Below, one piece after another: positions 52,611-63,409 of a stretch of DNA of 64,000 nt. Where the stretch lies: NCBI RefSeq assembly GCF_905171765.1, contig NC_053397.1, positions 116,205,295-116,269,294 on the forward strand, read 5' to 3'. Below the pieces are notes generated by a model. The model had not been told where the DNA came from and did no database searches. It worked only from the letters and a program-made list of their open reading frames with translations. Every line of letters starts with the position of its first letter. Within the stretch, counting starts at the first letter, position 1. The translations under genes and the position numbers were made by a program. This stretch comes from Bufo bufo (taxonomy: Eukaryota > Chordata > Amphibia > Anura > Bufonidae).

Positions 52611-53586
52611 ATTTATTTAAAAAAATTGGGATCGAGCAGAAATGTGGGAAAAGCTATTGAGGCACAAATGAGGGACAAATTACAGAAGCCCAAATGTGGG
52701 CCAAAAGAGTCAAGCGGAAATGTGGGAAAAGCTATTGAGGCGCAAATGTTGGCCAAAAGAGTATAGCGGAAATGTGGGACAAATTATTGAAGTGCAAATG
52801 TGGTACAACTTGTTTAAGTTTAAGCATTGAATCAAAGGAGGTGGCACGCATCAATTAAAGAAGCATTTCATAAATTTTATTCCCTGTCACCTTATTCCCT
52901 GTTACCTATGTCAACCCAAGAATGTAACAGAAAAATTACAGAAATTTATTAACCTGTCTACTTGGTAGAGCAGGGGTTTATGACAGAAAAAAATTGTTTA
53001 TTGTCACCCGAAAATGTAAAATAAAAATTATTGAAATGTATTAAGCTGTCAACTAGGTAGAGGAGGGATATAATACACCCAAAATTGGTGAATTTGACCC
53101 TAAAATGTAACTGACAAATGTTATATTTTTTTTTACCTGTCTACTAGGTATAGCAGTGGTACATCACACCCAAAAATTGGTGAATTTCACCAGAAAATGT
53201 AACAGACAAATTATTGAATTTTTTTTACCTCTCTACTAGGTATAGCAGTGGTACATCACACCCAAAAATTGGTGAATTTCACCAGAAAATGTAACTGACA
53301 AAGTAGTGAAATGATATAAAATAAAATACGTACAAATAAAAAAAAATAAAAAAATTGATTTATGAGGTGGAGTTCCATATGGAGTAGGAGTTTGAGGAGG
53401 CGGTGGACGTAGCGGTGTAGGTGGAAGCGGCGGTGGAGGAGGACAAGGTAGCCAACACAGGTTTTTGGTTTTAATTTTAATTTTTAAAATTAGGGTACAC
53501 TCTAAAAGAGTGTGAAATATCCAAAATACAAGAATGAGCCATTGCGCTGCAGTATAACAATGGCTGGTTAGTGCCGGTATACATGG
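52611..53586 (-). repeat. hAT-B 3' untranslated region with short tandem repeats
   Basis: Holds gcggaaatgtgggac repeats (52,636-52,800), then degenerate units of about 70 bp with ctactaggtatagcagtgg and cccaaaaattggtgaatttcacc (52,950-53,310), then a ggcggtgga-rich stretch. Non-coding. Confidence 0.7.
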
Positions 53587-54581
53587 CTATTCTGCACAAG
53601 GTACGGACAAGTCCTGAGGGATCCATGCCTGGTTCATTTTAATGAACGTGAGCTTGTCCACATTGGCTATGGATAGGCGGCTGGGCTTGTCTGTGATGAC
53701 GCCCCCTGCCGTGCTAAACACACGTTCAGATAATACACTGGCTGCAGGGCAGGCCAGCACCTCCAAGGCGTAAAGGGCAAGCTCAGGCCATGTGCCCAAT
53801 TTGGAGACCCAGAAGTTGAAGGGGCAGAGCCGTCATTCAGTACGTGTAGGAGTGTGCACACATACTGCTCCACCATGTTGGTGAAATGCTGCCTCCTGCT
53901 AAGACGTTCCATATCAGCTGGTGGTGCTGGTAGTTGTGGCGTGCTGACAAAGCTTTTCCACATTTCGGCCATGCTAACACTGCCTTCTGAGGTGCTGGCG
54001 GAGCCCCAGCTGTGTTGGCGACCTCTTCCTCGTCCTCTGCCTTCACCTTGTGCTTCCACTGTGCCCCCGCTGTCAGGTGGAAATGCCACCAGCAGTGCGT
54101 CTACCAGCGTGCGCTTGTACTTGCGCAACTTACGATCACGCTCCAGTGAGGGAATTAAGGACGGTATGTTGTCCTTGTAACAGGGATCCAGCAGCATGGC
54201 CACCCAGTAATTAGCACAAGTTAGAATGTGGGCAACTCGGCGGTCGTTGCGGAGACACTGCAGCATGTAATCGCTCAAGTGTGCTAGGCTGTCCAGAGGC
54301 AACGAAAAGCTGTCCTCTGTGGGAGGTGTATCGTCTGTGTCATTTGTATCCCCCCAGCCATGCACCAGTGATGGCCATGAGCTGGTCTGGGTGCCACCCT
54401 GCTGTGAACATGGTTCCTCCTCCTCCATCTCCTCCTCCTCATCCTCCACCTCGTCATCCTTCAGAACTGTGTGGACAATTGTGTACCTGGTGCAGGAACC
54501 CACCCTCGGAGCCACTTGTGAATGACTGGCCGGAAACCCTATGAAATGATCCCTCTTCCTCCTCTTCCTCCTGTGCCACAT
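53587..54581 (-). pseudogene. hAT-B transposase C-terminus with hATC domain
   Basis: Two overlapping minus-strand frames. One (54,581-53,667) carries an acidic EEEMEEEE linker, LAHLSDYMLQCLRNDRRVAHILTCANYWVAMLLDPCYK and KYKRTLVDALL. The other (53,799-53,587) ends with LALYALEVLACPAASVLSERVFSTAGGVITDKPSRLS, the hATC dimerisation motif, and stops at 53,587. A frame change near 53,830 separates them. This half includes the C-terminal structural part of the enzyme. Confidence 0.9.
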
Positions 54582-55372
54582 CCTCTTCCATCATCACCAG
54601 GAGCGTTTTTTCAAGGAGGAATAGAAGTGGGATAGTAACTCTAAGAATGGCGTTATCGGTACTGGCCATGCTGGTGGAGTACTCGAAACAGCGCAACAAG
54701 GAACACAGGTCTCGCATGGAGGCCCAGTCATTGGTGGTAAAGGGGTGCTGTTCCACCGAGCGACTCACCCGTGCGTGCTGCAGCTGAAACTCCACTATCG
54801 CCTGCTGCTGCTGCTCGCACAGTCTGGCCAGCATGTGCAAGGTGGAGTTCCACCTTGTGGGCACGTCGCATATGAGGCGGTGAGCGGGAAGGCCGAAGTT
54901 ACGCTGTAGCACTGACAGGCGAGCAGCAGCAGGGTGAGAACGCCGAAAGCGCGCACAGACGGCCCGCACTTTATGCAGCAGCTCTGACATATCGGGGTAA
55001 TTTTTAAGGGATCTCTGCACCACCAAATTCAGCACATGCGACAGGCAAGGGATGTGCGTCAAACCGGCTAGTCTCAGAGCTGCTACGAGATTTCGCACAT
55101 TATCACACACTGCCAGGCCGGGCTTGAGGCTGACTGACACAAACCACTCATCGGTCTGTTGTTCAAGGCCCGTCCACAGCTCCTGCGCGGTGTGGGGTTT
55201 GTCCCCCAAACAGATAAGTTTTAAAACTGCCTGCTGTCGTTTACCCCTGGCTGTGCTGAAGTTGGTGGTGAAGGTGTTAAGCTGACCGGATGAGGAGCTG
55301 GTAGAGGATGAGGAGCAGAGTAGGAGGTGGAAGCAACAGGAGGCAAACTGAAGCGCCCTGCAATACTTAGTA
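54454..55372 (-). pseudogene. hAT-B transposase, middle core
   Basis: The minus-strand frame includes LWTGLEQQTDEWFV, PGLAVCDNVRNLVAALRLA (second catalytic Asp region), HIPCLSHVLNLVVQRSL, CDVPTRWNSTLHML and LLRCFEYSTSMASTDNAILRVTIPLLFLL. It overlaps the C-terminal frame at 54,454-54,581 by a frameshift. The first catalytic Asp region lies beyond the retroposon at 55,373-55,873. Confidence 0.9.
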
Positions 55373-55873
55373 GTGATCACCAAAAAAAAATGAAACTAAC
55401 TTTCAATTGTATGAAAATCCAAAAAGCTTTATTGTAAATATATATAAACAGTACATACATGTATTATAAAACAGGGAGCACAAGGCGGGACACACAAATG
55501 AGGAGCAGGACCAAAGGAGAGGCCGGGAGATCAGTGCACAAAAATACAGGGAAAAAGAATACTAGCTGAAAGAGCATACCTCAGAACCTCATAGCAGCAA
55601 CGCCCCAAACACAATGCAACAGAAGGCGATTGTGGAGACTGAGGTTAAGATGGAAGGAACACAAAGGAACACAATTAAACATACCCTGAATGGTGCAAAG
55701 ATCTCTCGGCCAACTCCTGACCCAACGCCGTTTCGCCAGTAGATCTGGCTTCTTCCCCGGAAGTTGGCCGAGAGATACATACGAAAGTTAGTTTCATTTT
55801 TTTTTGGTGATTATTATGACTCCTTGGGGGTCCGATGTTTTGATATCATTCTGTCCGGTTAATATTGGTTAAA
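55373..55873 (-). mobile_element. Retroposon with hammerhead-like core, in the hAT-B gene
   Basis: Interrupts the transposase between two core motifs. The flanks atacttagtag and atcctcagtag match at 9 of 11 bases, a likely old target duplication. The minus-strand 5' part has tcaccaaaaaaaaatgaaac and the 3' end its inverse, so the element is bounded by inverted repeats of about 30 bp. AATAAA-type signals (ttacaataaagc) lie near 55,430. Confidence 0.7.
55702..55776 (-). ncRNA. Hammerhead-like ribozyme fold, mutated core
   Basis: On the minus strand a perfect 15-bp stem (atctctcggccaact and its complement) encloses GAAGAAG, a CCAG/CTGG stem II, GAAAC, a 2-bp stem III (AC/GT) and the cleavage triplet GTC. 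This is a complete type I layout. The CTGATGA box reads GGGAAGA, losing essential bases, so this copy should not cleave. Confidence 0.6.
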
Positions 55874-55879
55874 CAATCC

Positions 55880-56087
55880 TCAGTAGTGGAAGGACATGCG
55901 CCAAACTGCTATCCGCCTCAGGCCCAGCCGCCACTGCATTTACCCAGTGTGCTGTTATGGAGATATAACGGTCCTGACCGTGCTTACTGGTCCACGTATC
56001 CGTAGTCAGGTGCACATTGCCACAGATGGCGTTGCGCAGTGCACACCTGATTTTGTCCCCTACTTGGTTGTGCAGGGAACGGATGGC
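55880..56087 (-). pseudogene. hAT-B transposase, first catalytic motif
   Basis: Minus-strand translation gives NVHLTTDTWTSKHGQDRYISI, then TAHWVNAVAAGPEADS, matching HLTTDTWSAKHGQGRYI of hAT-A. It lies between the N-terminal frame, which ends at a stop at about 56,088, and the retroposon. Confidence 0.85.
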
Positions 56088-57446
56088 TCACCTTGAAAAG
56101 TAGTGGCGGCTGGGCACGACGTACTGTGGGACAACCACCGCCATAAGGCCTTTAAAACTATCCGTCTCCACCAGATGGAATGACAGCATTTCAAAGGCCA
56201 GTAATTTAGAAATGCTGGCATTTAGGGCTAGGGCTCGCGGGTGGGTAGGGGGGTACTTCCTCTTCCTCTCGAGCATTTGGGAGATAGAGAGCTGAACGCT
56301 TCCGTGGGACATTGTGGAGAGTCTTGGTGACCCAGGTGTTGGTGTTGCTGGCAGATCCTCTGTTTGCGGGGTGGCAGGTGGCACTGTCACTCCAGAGGTG
56401 GATGAAGAGGCCGAGACTGCAGCAGAAGAGGAAGCAGGAGGAGCCAGAGACCTTTCTTGGTTTTTGAGGTGTCTACTCCACTGCAGCTTGTTCTTTGCAC
56501 TTAAATGCCTGGTCATGCAGGTTGTTCTTAGGTTGAGAACGTTTATGCCTCGCTTCAGGCTCTGATTGCACAGCGTGCAAACCACTCGTGTCTTATCGTC
56601 AGCACATTGTCTGAAGAACTGCCACGCCAGGGAACTCCTTGGAGCTGGCTTTGGTGTGCTTGGTCCCTTGCTGCGGTGGGCAGTAGCAGGCGTACTGTCT
56701 AGAGGACGGCCGCTCCGCTTTTGCACCCTGCTCCCTCTTCTGCTGTGCTGGTGGCTCTGTGCGACCACCGCTTCTTCCTCCGAACTACATAGGTCACTCG
56801 CATGACCTTGATTCCTTGTGGGGTCGAGGACCTCATCGTCCTTCACATCATCTTCCACCCAGTCTTCGCCCCTGACTTCCTTGTCGGTCTGCACACTTTC
56901 GAAAGCCCCAACAGTTGGCACCTGTGTTTCGTCATCATCCGAGACATGCTGCGATGGTCTTCCCATGTACTCATCTTGAAATATAAGTGGTTGGGCATCG
57001 GTGCACTCAATCTCTTCCACTTCTGGGGCAGGGCAAGGTGGATATCCCTGGGAAACCCTGCTAACAGAGTCATCAAAAAGCAGAAGAGACTGCTGCATGA
57101 CTTGGGGCTCAGACTGCTTGGCTGATTTGCAAGGCGGTGAGGTGAAAGACTGATGAACATCGGCTGCAGGTGCCAACTGTGGTCTTTCAGCAGGAGACTG
57201 AGTGGGAGACAATGTGAAGGAACTGGATCCACTGTCAGCAACCCAATCTACTTGTTCAGGCCTAACCATTCGAAGAGCAGCATTATGCCCGACCAAATAT
57301 CGCTGCAGGTTTTGTCGCCTACCTGAGGAAGGGGTTTTACTTGTGCGTGTAGCTGGCACAGATCGTCCACGTACTCTCCCTGCAACAGAAGCTCCACCAG
57401 CAGCAATACGACCTGGGCCACGTCTCTTATTTGACGCTCTCCTCAT
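56088..57446 (-). pseudogene. hAT-B transposase N-terminus with BED finger
   Basis: A 452-residue minus-strand frame from ATG 57,446. It has a basic N-terminus, a long polar and acidic linker, then a BED zinc finger at about residues 272-320 (LAWQFFRQCADD...VCTLCNQSL...TCMTRHLS), which binds the transposon ends. It ends in the core at VVVPQYVVPSRHYFSR followed by a stop; the next motif (55,880-56,087) continues the protein. The start is set by the leader minisatellite ending just upstream. Confidence 0.9.
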
Positions 57447-57489
57447 ATTTTTCGAATTTAGGATCTTGCCCTAAATGGGTGTTTAATTA

Positions 57490-59520
57490 ATAGTAGAAAT
57501 GAACGACAGTATGTAAAGGGTGTATCTCACACGGCCTGACCAGACTAGGCCTCAATTAAATTTTTTTTTGCCCAAAATGGCTGTATTTCAAATGCCTGAA
57601 TCAAACCCCTGAATGTATAGGATGTATCTCACATGGCCTGAACCAGTGTCGGCCTGAATTCAATATTGTTGCACCAAATGGCTGTATTTCAAATGCCTGG
57701 ATCAAACCCCTGTATGTAAAGGGTGTATCTCACATGGCCTGAACCAGTGTAGGCCTGAATTAAAGATTTATTTCCCCAAAATGGCTGTATTTCAAATGCC
57801 TGAATCAAACCCCTGTATGTAGAGGGTGTATCTCACACGGTCTGTACCAGTATAGGCCTAAATTAAATATTTCTTTGCCCAAAATGGCTGTTTTTTAAAT
57901 GCCTGAATCAAACCCCTGTACGTAGAGGGTGTATCTCACACGGTCTGGACCAGTGTAGGCCTAAATTAAATATTTCTTTGCCCAAAATGGCTGTATTTCA
58001 AATGGCTGTATTTCAAATGCCTGAATCAAACCCCTGTATGTAGAGGGGGTATCTCACAGGGCCTGAACCAGTGTAGGCCTAAATTAAATATTTATTTGCA
58101 CAAAATGGCTGTATTTCAAATGGCTGTATTTCAAATGCCCGAATCAAACCCCTGTATGTAGAGGGTGTATCTCACACGGTCTGAACCAATGTAAGCCTAA
58201 ATTAAATATTTCTTTGCCCAAAATGACTGTATTTCAAATGGCTGTATTTCAAATGCCTGAATCAAACTACTGTATGTAGAGGGAGTATCTCACAGGGCCT
58301 GAACCAGTGTAGGCCTAAATTAAATATTTCTTTGTACAAAATGGATGTATTTCAAATGGCTGTATTTCATATGCCTGAATCAAACCCCTGTATGTAGAGG
58401 GGGTATCTCACAGGGCATGAACCAGTGTAGGCCTAAATTAAATATTTATTTGCCCAAAATGGATGTATTTCAAATGACTGTATTTCAAATGCCTGAATCA
58501 AACCCCTGTATGTAGAGGGGGTATCTCACAGGGCCTGAACCAGTGTAGGCCTAAATTAAATATTTCTTTGCACAAAATGGATGTATTTCAAATGCTTGAA
58601 TCAAACCCCTGTATGTAGAGGGGGTATCTCACAGGGCATGAACCAGTGTAGGCCTAAATAAAATATTTCTTTGCCCAAAATGGCTGTATTTCAAATGGCT
58701 GTATTTCAAATGCCTGAATCAAACCCCTGTATGTAGAGGGGGTATCTCACAGGGCCTGAACCAGTGTAGGCCTAAATTAAATATTTATTTGCACAAAATG
58801 GATGTATTTCAAATGGCTGTATTTCAAATGCCCGAATCAAACCCCTGTATGTAGAGGGTGTATCTCACACGGTCTGAACCAATGTAAGCCTAAATTAAAT
58901 ATTTCTTTGCCCAAAATGACTGTATTTCAAATGGCTGTATTTCAAATGCCTGAATCAAACTACTGTATGTAGAGGGAGTATCTCACAGGGCCTGAACCAG
59001 TGTAGGCCTAAATTAAATATTTCTTTGCACAAAATGGATGTATTTCAAATGGCTGTATTTCATATGCCTGAATCGAACCCCTGTATGTAGAGGGGGTATC
59101 TCACAGGGCATGAACCAGTGTAGGCCTAAATTAAATATTTCTTTGCTCAAAATGGATGTATTTCAAATGACTGTATTTCAAATGCCTGAATCAAACCCCT
59201 GTATGTAGAGGGGGTATCTCACAGGGCCTGAACCAGTGTAGGCCTAAATTAAATATTTCTTTGCACAAAATGGATGTATTTCAAATGCTTGAATCAAACC
59301 CCTGTATGTAGAGGGGGTATCTCACAGGGCATGAACCAGTGTAGGCCTAAATAAAATATTTCTTTGCCCAAAATGGCTGTATTTCAAATGCCTGTATTTC
59401 AAATGCCTGAATCAAACCCCTGTATGTAGAGGGGGTATCTCACAGGGCCTGAACCAGTGTAGGCCTGAATTCAATATTGGTGCACCAAATGGCAGTATTT
59501 AAAATCTCTGAATGTAACCC
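57490..59520 (-). repeat. hAT-B leader minisatellite with 690-bp higher-order repeat
   Basis: About 15 units of roughly 115-140 bp built from tggctgtatttcaaatgc, tgaatcaaacccctgtatgt, agagggggtatctcacaggg and gaaccagtgtaggcctaaat. Variant marks repeat at a distance of 690 bp (ctactgtatgtagagggag at 58,267 and 58,957; aaataaaatatttc at 58,657 and 59,347), so a block of five units was duplicated. The array sits between transposase start and the 5' end. Confidence 0.9.
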
Positions 59521-59689
59521 AAATGTACAGTCCTGATCAAAAGTTTAAGACCACTTGAAAAATGGCAAAAAATCATATTTTACATTGTTGGATCTTAACA
59601 AGGTTCCAACTAGAGCTTCAACATGTAACAAGAAGAAATGAGAGTGAGACAAAACATTTTTTGAGCATTCAATTAATTGAAAATAACGA

Positions 59690-60361
59690 TTAAAGGGAGT
59701 CTGTCATCAGCATTTCACGTTTGTAACCCTTCCCATAGCTTTCAAGCATGCTTAGTTAATAAAAAACGTTACCTTTAGCATCAATCCTGGACTTATAAAA
59801 CCGTCAAAAAACAACTTTGTAGCATATGCAAATGAGGGCTCGCAAGTGCCCAGGGGCGGCGTTACGCTCGTAGGTGCCCTGCTAGCTCAGCCTTTTCTTC
59901 GCTTCCCCCCGCCCCTTCCTTCCCTCCGCCCGCCCATCCTTTCCCTCTGACCGCCTATCTACTAACTTGTTGTTTCGCCGAGATCCCGCGCCTGCGCAGT
60001 CAGTCCGTCGGCCGGCGCATGCGCACTGCGATGACCGTTCCTTGTACGGCATCACAGTAACTATTGCGCATGCGCCGGCTAACGGCGCAAAGACGGCTCA
60101 TGCGCATTAAGGGTGGGCGGGCGGAGGGAAGGATGGGGCGGGGGGAAGCGAAGAAAAGGCTGAGCTAGCAGGGCACCTACGAGCGTAACGCCGCCCCTGG
60201 GCACTTGCAAGCCCTCATTTGCATATGCTACAAAGATGTTTTTTGACGGTTTTATAAGTCCAGGATTGATGCTAAAGGTAACATTTTTATTAACTGTAAG
60301 CATGCTTGAAAGCTATGGGAAGGGTTACAAACGTGAAATGCTGATGACAGACTCCCTTTAA
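59690..60361. repeat. Foldback TTAA-type MITE with long arms
   Basis: TTAA at 59,690-59,693 and 60,358-60,361. Ends agggagtctgtcatcagc and gctgatgacagactccct are perfect, and the arms pair for about 200 bp or more with a G+C-rich centre (gcgcatgcgcc words). Confidence 0.9.
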
Positions 60362-60479
60362 ACTGAAACAGGCTGTTTTTCAGCTGATCAAAATTTTAGG
60401 ACCACATGCCTTTAAAAGGCCAAATCTGTGCAAAGATGTGGATTCATTGTCATTTTCTGTCAGGTAGTCACACGTTGTG

Positions 60480-61966
60480 ATGGCAAAGGCAAAAAAAAAT
60501 CCCTTTTGGAACGTGGTCGGGTTGTTGAACTGCATAAGCAGGGTCTCTCACAGCGCGCCATCGCTGCTGAGGTGGGACACAGTAAGGCTACTTTCACACT
60601 AGCGTTCAGAGAGGATCCGTCTGGGGTCTGCACAGACTGATCCTCTCCTATAATGCAGACGTTTGGATCCGTTCAGAACGGATCCGTCTGCATTATAGTT
60701 TAGAAAAAATTCGAAGTCTGAAAGTTGTTCAGACGGATCCGTCCAGTCTTTACATTGAAAGTCAATGGGGGATGGATCCGTTTAAAAATTGAGCCATATT
60801 GTGTCAACTTCAAACGGATCCGTCCCCATTGACTTACATTGTAAGTCTGGACGGATCCGTTTGCCTCCGCACGGCCAGGCGGACACCCGAACGCTGCAAG
60901 CAGCGTTCGGGTGTCCGCCTGCTGAGCGGAGCGGAGGCTGAACGCTGCCAGACTGATGCATTCTGAGCGGATCTGCATCCACTCAGAATGCATTGGTAGC
61001 TGGTCGGATGCGTTCGGGGCCGCTTGTGAGCCCCTTCAAACGGAGCTCACAAGCGGAGCCCCGACGCTAGTGTGAAAGTAGCCTAAGACTGTCATTTGGA
61101 ATTTCTTAAATGATCCTGAGGGTTAGGGGAACAAAAAAGTCAAGTGGAAGACCCTAAAAAATTTCATCAGCACTGAGCCGGAGAATCTAATTGGCTGTCC
61201 GTCAAGACACTGGATGATCCTCGACCCAAATTAAGGCCCTTACTGGTGCTGACTGCAACCCCATAACCATCAGACAGCATCTGAGACTGAAGGGCTACAT
61301 AAACCGTCTTCAAAGATCTCGTCTCCTTGAACGCCACAGAACTGCTCGTTTGGACTTTGCAAGAGAGCACCAAACATGGGACATTCAAAGGTGGAAGAAA
61401 GTTTTATTCTCTGATGATTTTTTTTTATCCTTGATGGTTTCCAACATTACTAGCATGACAAGCAGATCCCACCTGAGATGTTTTCTAACCGCCACAGTGG
61501 AGGGGGCGCCATAATGGTCTGGGGTGCTTTTTCCTTCAGTGGAACAATGGAGCTTTAGGTAGTGCAGGGGCGTCAAATGGCCGCTGGCTATGTCCAGATG
61601 CTACAGAGAGCATTCCTCATGACTGAGGGCCTTCATCTGTGTGGTAACGACTGGGTTTTTCAACAGGACAATGCTACAGTACACAATGCCCGCAGGACAA
61701 GGGACTTCTTCCAGGAGAATAACATCACTCTTTTGGCCCATCCTGTGTGTTCCCCTGATCTAAATCCAATTGAGAACCTTTGGGGATGGATGGCAGGGAA
61801 AGTTTACAAAAATGGACAACAGTTCCAGACAGTAGATAGCCTTCGTGCAGCCGTCCTCACCACTTGGAGAAATGTTCCCACTCACCTCATGGAAACGCTT
61901 GCATCAAGCATGCCGAAACAAATTTTTGAAGTGATAAACAATAACGGCGGAGCTACTCATCACTGA
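60480..61966 (+). pseudogene. Tc1-C transposase, interrupted and frameshifted
   Basis: Starts at ATG 60,480. After an early frame change near the A-run it reads SLLERGRVVELHKQGLSQRAIAAEVGHS, the first HTH, and is then split by the Harbinger MITE. Beyond it, HTH and linker remnants run in mixed frames to 61,560. The last frame (61,562-61,966) has VFQQDNATVHNARRTRDFF (second catalytic Asp) and CSPDLNPIENLWGWM (Glu). The first Asp region near 61,410 is decayed (SDDFFLS). Inactive. Confidence 0.88.
60593..61086. repeat. Harbinger-like MITE, copy 3
   Basis: TAA duplications at 60,593-60,595 and 61,084-61,086, with the same ends and interior as copies 1 and 2. It lies inside the Tc1-C transposase gene, so it is younger than that element. 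Confidence 0.9.
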
Positions 61967-62240
61967 GTTCATGTTTGGAAGTTGGATTTCTGTTTTGAGG
62001 GGATTTTTTTTTTTTTTTTGGAGGTGCGGTCCTAAACTTTTGATCAGCTGAAAAACAGCCTGTTTCAGTTTATTCGTTGTTTTCATTAAATTGAATGCTC
62101 AAAAAATGTTTTGTCTCACTCCCATTTCTTCTTGTTGCATGTTGAAGCTCTACTTAGAACCTTGTTAAGATCCAGCCATGCTAAATATGATTTTTTTTGC
62201 CATTTTTCAAGTGGTCTTAAACTTTTGATCAGGACTTGTA

Positions 62241-62940
62241 TTAAGGGTGTATCTCACAATGACATCTGCATCAAAGGCTGCCAACTAAATTTTTTGTGCC
62301 CAAATGAGTGTTTGTTTAACAACTGAATTTGACAGCAGTATATAAGCATGTAATTTCACACGTGCTGATGCTGCAAGGCCTGAAAATAGTGGGGGGGTTT
62401 TTCTCCAAAAAGTGGGTTTTTAAAACCCCAGAAAATGATGGCTGTATTTCTAGCTTAAATTGCACACTGACTAATCAAGATGTTGTAGATTGCCAAAAAA
62501 GTGTTTTTTTGGTAACAGAATATGAAAGCTGTATATATTAAACTTGAATTTAACACTTGCAGATCAGGAAAATACAGTTTTTTGAACAAAAAAATAGTGT
62601 GTTTTTCAAACCCCAGAAAATGATGGGTGTATTTTTAGCTTAAATTGCACACTGACTAATTAAGATGTTGTAGATTTCCAAAAAAGTGGTGATTTGCAAT
62701 GTCCCAAAAGCTCTGATGCAGTGCTGGTGCATTGAGCTTGCATAAAATGGCCACCGCCGCTGCCCACCTAACTAACAGAATTATAAAAGTTATAGTTTTT
62801 TTAGTCAATGGCCTCAGGGCTGGGTAAAACGATTGTGCCCTGCACCCACACAACTATTTCTCTATAGATCGTTTAGATTCTCTCTTATTCTCTCCCTGAA
62901 ATCACAAGTCCAGCAGCATCCTCTCCGTACACTTGAAACA
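62241..62940 (-). other. hAT-B leader, upstream part
   Basis: AT-rich with degenerate repeats (cccagaaaatgatgg near 62,427 and 62,616; cacactgactaat near 62,464 and 62,648). Non-coding. Confidence 0.5.
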
Positions 62941-63000
62941 GCAGAGTGACGTGCAGCGCTTATATAGAGCCTGGGTCATATGCTACTCTGGCCAATCACA
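62941..63000 (-). promoter_or_regulatory. hAT-B promoter: TATA and ATTGG boxes
   Basis: On the minus strand ATTGG (62,992-62,996) lies about 30 bases upstream of CTATATAAGCG (about 62,958-62,968). The transposase on the same strand starts at 57,446, after the leader and the Tc1-C insertion. Confidence 0.55.
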
Positions 63001-63190
63001 GCCATGCCATTAGTAGGCATGACTGTAATGGCTTCTAAGGTCAGACAGTTAACCGCTTGTTGATTGGCTGCTCTGCAGCCTTTCAAAAAGCGCCAAGAGA
63101 GCGCCGAACACTGAACCCGAACTTTTACGGAAATATTCGGGTTCGGGTCCGGGGTCCAAAAATCCTAAAGTTCGGGTTCGCTCAACCCTA
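63001..63190 (-). promoter_or_regulatory. hAT-B 5' terminal region
   Basis: Terminal repeat ctcaacccta and a run of cccgaac/gttcggg words (63,115-63,180) mirroring 46,780-46,835. These are the likely transposase-binding sites. Confidence 0.7.
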
Positions 63191-63199
63191 CTTGTAGGA

Positions 63200-63263
63200 T
63201 AACTAGCCGAACTGGATGGACAGATGTCTTTTTTCGGCCTTATATACTATGTTACTATGTTAC
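63200..63263 (+). repeat. LINE 3'-end fragment
   Basis: ccgaactggatggacagatg then tcttttttcggccttatata matches the complement of 34,432-34,490, the 3' end of the LINE at 34,425. Confidence 0.8.
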
Positions 63264-63409
63264 TAATTGCTTTTAAAATTCTAAGCCTTCTAAAGTCCTA
63301 AAAAAATGACATTTTCAAAAGGATGCAAACATAAAGTAGACATCTGGGAAATGTACAGTAACAACTATTTTATGAGGGATCACAATCTGCATTAAAAGAA
63401 GAGACATTT

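Larger units (their letters stand above)
59526..62240 (+). mobile_element. Tc1-like transposon (Tc1-C) carrying two MITEs
   Basis: TA at 59,526-59,527 and 62,239-62,240. Ends cagtcctgatcaaaagttta and taaacttttgatcaggact are inverted, with arms of about 220 bp. A second motif at the inner end of each arm (gctgatcaaaattttaggac near 60,384, gtcctaaacttttgatcagc near 62,030) gives an IR/DR layout. A foldback MITE (59,690-60,361) and a Harbinger MITE (60,593-61,086) entered later. Confidence 0.9.
46735..63190 (-). mobile_element. hAT-B transposon region, 16.5 kb with nested insertions
   Basis: Ends tagagttgag (46,735) and ctcaacccta (63,181-63,190) are inverted, and both subterminal regions are packed with cccgaac/gttcggg words. 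The transposase gene is on the minus strand (57,446 to 53,587), preceded by a minisatellite leader and a promoter near 62,960. Insertions include a split-direct-repeat retrotransposon, a solo LTR, a retroposon and a Tc1 element with two MITEs. No matching 8-bp duplication flanks the ends, and the left end carries a second copy of the transposase 3' end, so this may be two recombined copies. Confidence 0.8.

Noticed and set aside
46735..63190. Host gene between 46.7 and 63.2 kb
   Set aside because: All coding similarity is to hAT or Tc1 transposases; no host exon was recognised.
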